DNA of 6,286 nucleotides, from the NCBI GenBank assembly GCA_029882235.1, contig JAOULB010000128.1, positions 1 to 6,286 on the forward strand, in the 5' to 3' direction. Shown piece after piece: positions 5,300-6,286 of this stretch (within the stretch, counting starts at the first letter, position 1; the number at the start of each line of letters is the position of its first letter). The notes under the pieces were generated by a model. The model worked only from the letters and a program-made list of their open reading frames with translations, was not told where the DNA came from and did not search any database. The stretch is from Gammaproteobacteria bacterium. Lineage in GTDB: Bacteria; Pseudomonadota; Gammaproteobacteria; UBA6429; Thiohalophilaceae. Made by a program: the position numbers and the translations under genes.

Positions 5300-6286
5300 A
5301 TTCATTTTTCTCACATCAACAAAATGACCTGCAACTGCTGCCGCGGCGGCCATGGCAGGGCTGACAAGATGGGTACGTCCACCCTGCCCCTGTCGACCTT
5401 CAAAGTTGCGATTCGATGTTGAAGCACAACGCTCACCAGGCTCAAGTCGATCGGCATTCATGGCCAGACACATGGAACAACCCGGCTCACGCCATTCAAA
5501 GCCGGCTTCGACTAAAATTTTATCGAGTCCTTCTGCTTCAGCCTGTTGTTTTACTAAACCAGAACCGGGCACCACCATGGCCAGCTTGATGTTGCTTGCC
5601 ACCTTACGACCCTTGGCCACGGCTGCGGCTGCACGAATGTCTTCAATACGTGAGTTGGTGCAGGAACCAATAAAGACCTTGTCCACTTTGATTTCGTTAA
5701 TCGGTGTATTGGCACTCAGGCCCATATAATCCAACGCCTTTTGCATGCCATCACTTTTCACCGCATCGCTTTGTGCCGATGGATCAGGCACCTTATCGCC
5801 AACGGCAACCACCATCTCAGGCGATGTACCCCAGGTGACCTGCGGTTGAATGCTGGCCGCATCAATATTAACCACGGTATCAAACTGCGCATCGGCATCA
5901 CTGTGCAGATCATTCCACTCGTTCACCGCCGCATCCCATTGCTCAGCAGTGGGTGCATAGGGTCGACCTTTAACGTATTCGATCGTCTTGTCATCCACCG
6001 CGACCATGCCGGCACGTGCGCCCGCTTCAATCGCCATGTTGCAAACGGTCATGCGACCTTCAATAGAAAGATCACGAATCGCCTCACCACCAAACTCGAT
6101 GGCATAGCCAGTGCCACCCGCCGTGCCGATCTTGCCGATGATGGCCAGCACGATATCTTTTGCCGTCACACCGGCGCCGACTTTGCCATCAACACTGACT
6201 AACATAGTGTTTGATTTCTTTTGCACCAGACATTGCGTGGCCAATACATGCTCAACCTCGGAGGTCCCAATGCCATGCGCCAAGGC
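5297..6286 (-). CDS. leuC: 3-isopropylmalate dehydratase large subunit, C-terminal part (5' end beyond window)
   Basis: LeuC is the large, [4Fe-4S]-carrying subunit of isopropylmalate isomerase, an aconitase-family enzyme in leucine synthesis. The visible 329 residues begin ALAHGIGTSEVEHVLA and continue in frame to the right edge, so the gene starts outside. The TTG codon at 6283 is an internal Leu, not a start. Counting that Leu as residue 1, cluster ligands are Cys208 in FIGSCTNSRIED and Cys269/Cys272 in EPGCSMCLAMNAD. Their spacing closely follows the E. coli ligands at 347, 407 and 410, so about 140 N-terminal residues are missing. Other blocks seen are GKIGTAGGTGYAIEFGG (50-66), VTWGTSPEM (149-157) and SNRNFEGRQGQGGRTHL (290-306). 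It ends GHFVDVRKMN, a normal LeuC end. It is the first gene visible in the leuCDB-asd-usg run; any promoter or leader lies to the right. Confidence 0.97.
   Translation of the reverse strand, partial: ALAHGIGTSEVEHVLATQCLVQKKSNTMLVSVDGKVGAGVTAKDIVLAIIGKIGTAGGTGYAIEFGGEAIRDLSIEGRMTVCNMAIEAGARAGMVAVDDKTIEYVKGRPYAPTAEQWDAAVNEWNDLHSDADAQFDTVVNIDAASIQPQVTWGTSPEMVVAVGDKVPDPSAQSDAVKSDGMQKALDYMGLSANTPINEIKVDKVFIGSCTNSRIEDIRAAAAVAKGRKVASNIKLAMVVPGSGLVKQQAEAEGLDKILVEAGFEWREPGCSMCLAMNADRLEPGERCASTSNRNFEGRQGQGGRTHLVSPAMAAAAAVAGHFVDVRKMN

Noticed and set aside
5741..6202. Long plus-strand open frame opposite leuC (and others at 813-1172, 1453-1782, 4637-4942)
   Set aside because: They lie antisense to genes with clear family motifs, and their translations show no recognisable domain, so they are frame shadows.
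6281..6283. TTG at the right edge as a possible leuC start
   Set aside because: The preceding codon GCC and following AHGIGTSEVEHVLA match the interior of LeuC, and about 140 N-terminal residues would be missing.

Overview
The window carries six genes, all read from the minus strand and tightly packed. In transcription order (from high to low coordinates) they are leuC (5' end cut off by the window edge), leuD, leuB, asd, a usg (USG-1) homologue, and the 5' part of fimV, whose 3' end lies beyond base 1. This order matches, from memory, the conserved gammaproteobacterial cluster found in Pseudomonas (leuCDB, asd, an asd-like gene, fimV, then truA and trpF). The two-subunit LeuC/LeuD, the E. 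coli-type Asd, the USG-1 paralogue and FimV all point to a gammaproteobacterium of moderate G+C content. I cannot name a genus.

Region by region: 5297-6286 encodes about the last 70% of the LeuC large subunit. 4574-5212 is complete leuD and 3431-4501 is complete leuB. LeuCD isomerises 2-isopropylmalate and LeuB oxidises 3-isopropylmalate in leucine biosynthesis; leuA is not in the window. 2212-3324 is asd, the branch-point enzyme for Lys, Met, Thr, Ile and diaminopimelate. After a 6-base gap, 1180-2205 is a GTG-started USG-1 gene, an aspartate-semialdehyde-dehydrogenase fold that has lost most catalytic residues. A 119-base AT-rich gap follows. Then fimV (1-1060) encodes a signal peptide, the FimV N-terminal domain, a very Glu-rich linker and the beginning of a LysM domain.

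No new defence system, mobile gene cassette, RNA gene or CRISPR array is visible. The feature the genes do not explain is a set of three related inverted repeats, one in each gap leuC/leuD, leuD/leuB and leuB/asd. Each arm is three tandem 8-base units of the type NCNCGAAG, or NCRCCAAG in the leuC/leuD copy, around an AT-rich palindromic centre. The outermost 8-mers are perfectly complementary within each element but differ between elements. The edge facing the upstream gene always puts a TAA stop in frame. These are the main items worth following up.

No intrinsic terminator was found inside the leuC-to-usg run, so one polycistronic transcript starting to the right of the window is likely. fimV may have its own promoter in the 1061-1179 gap.
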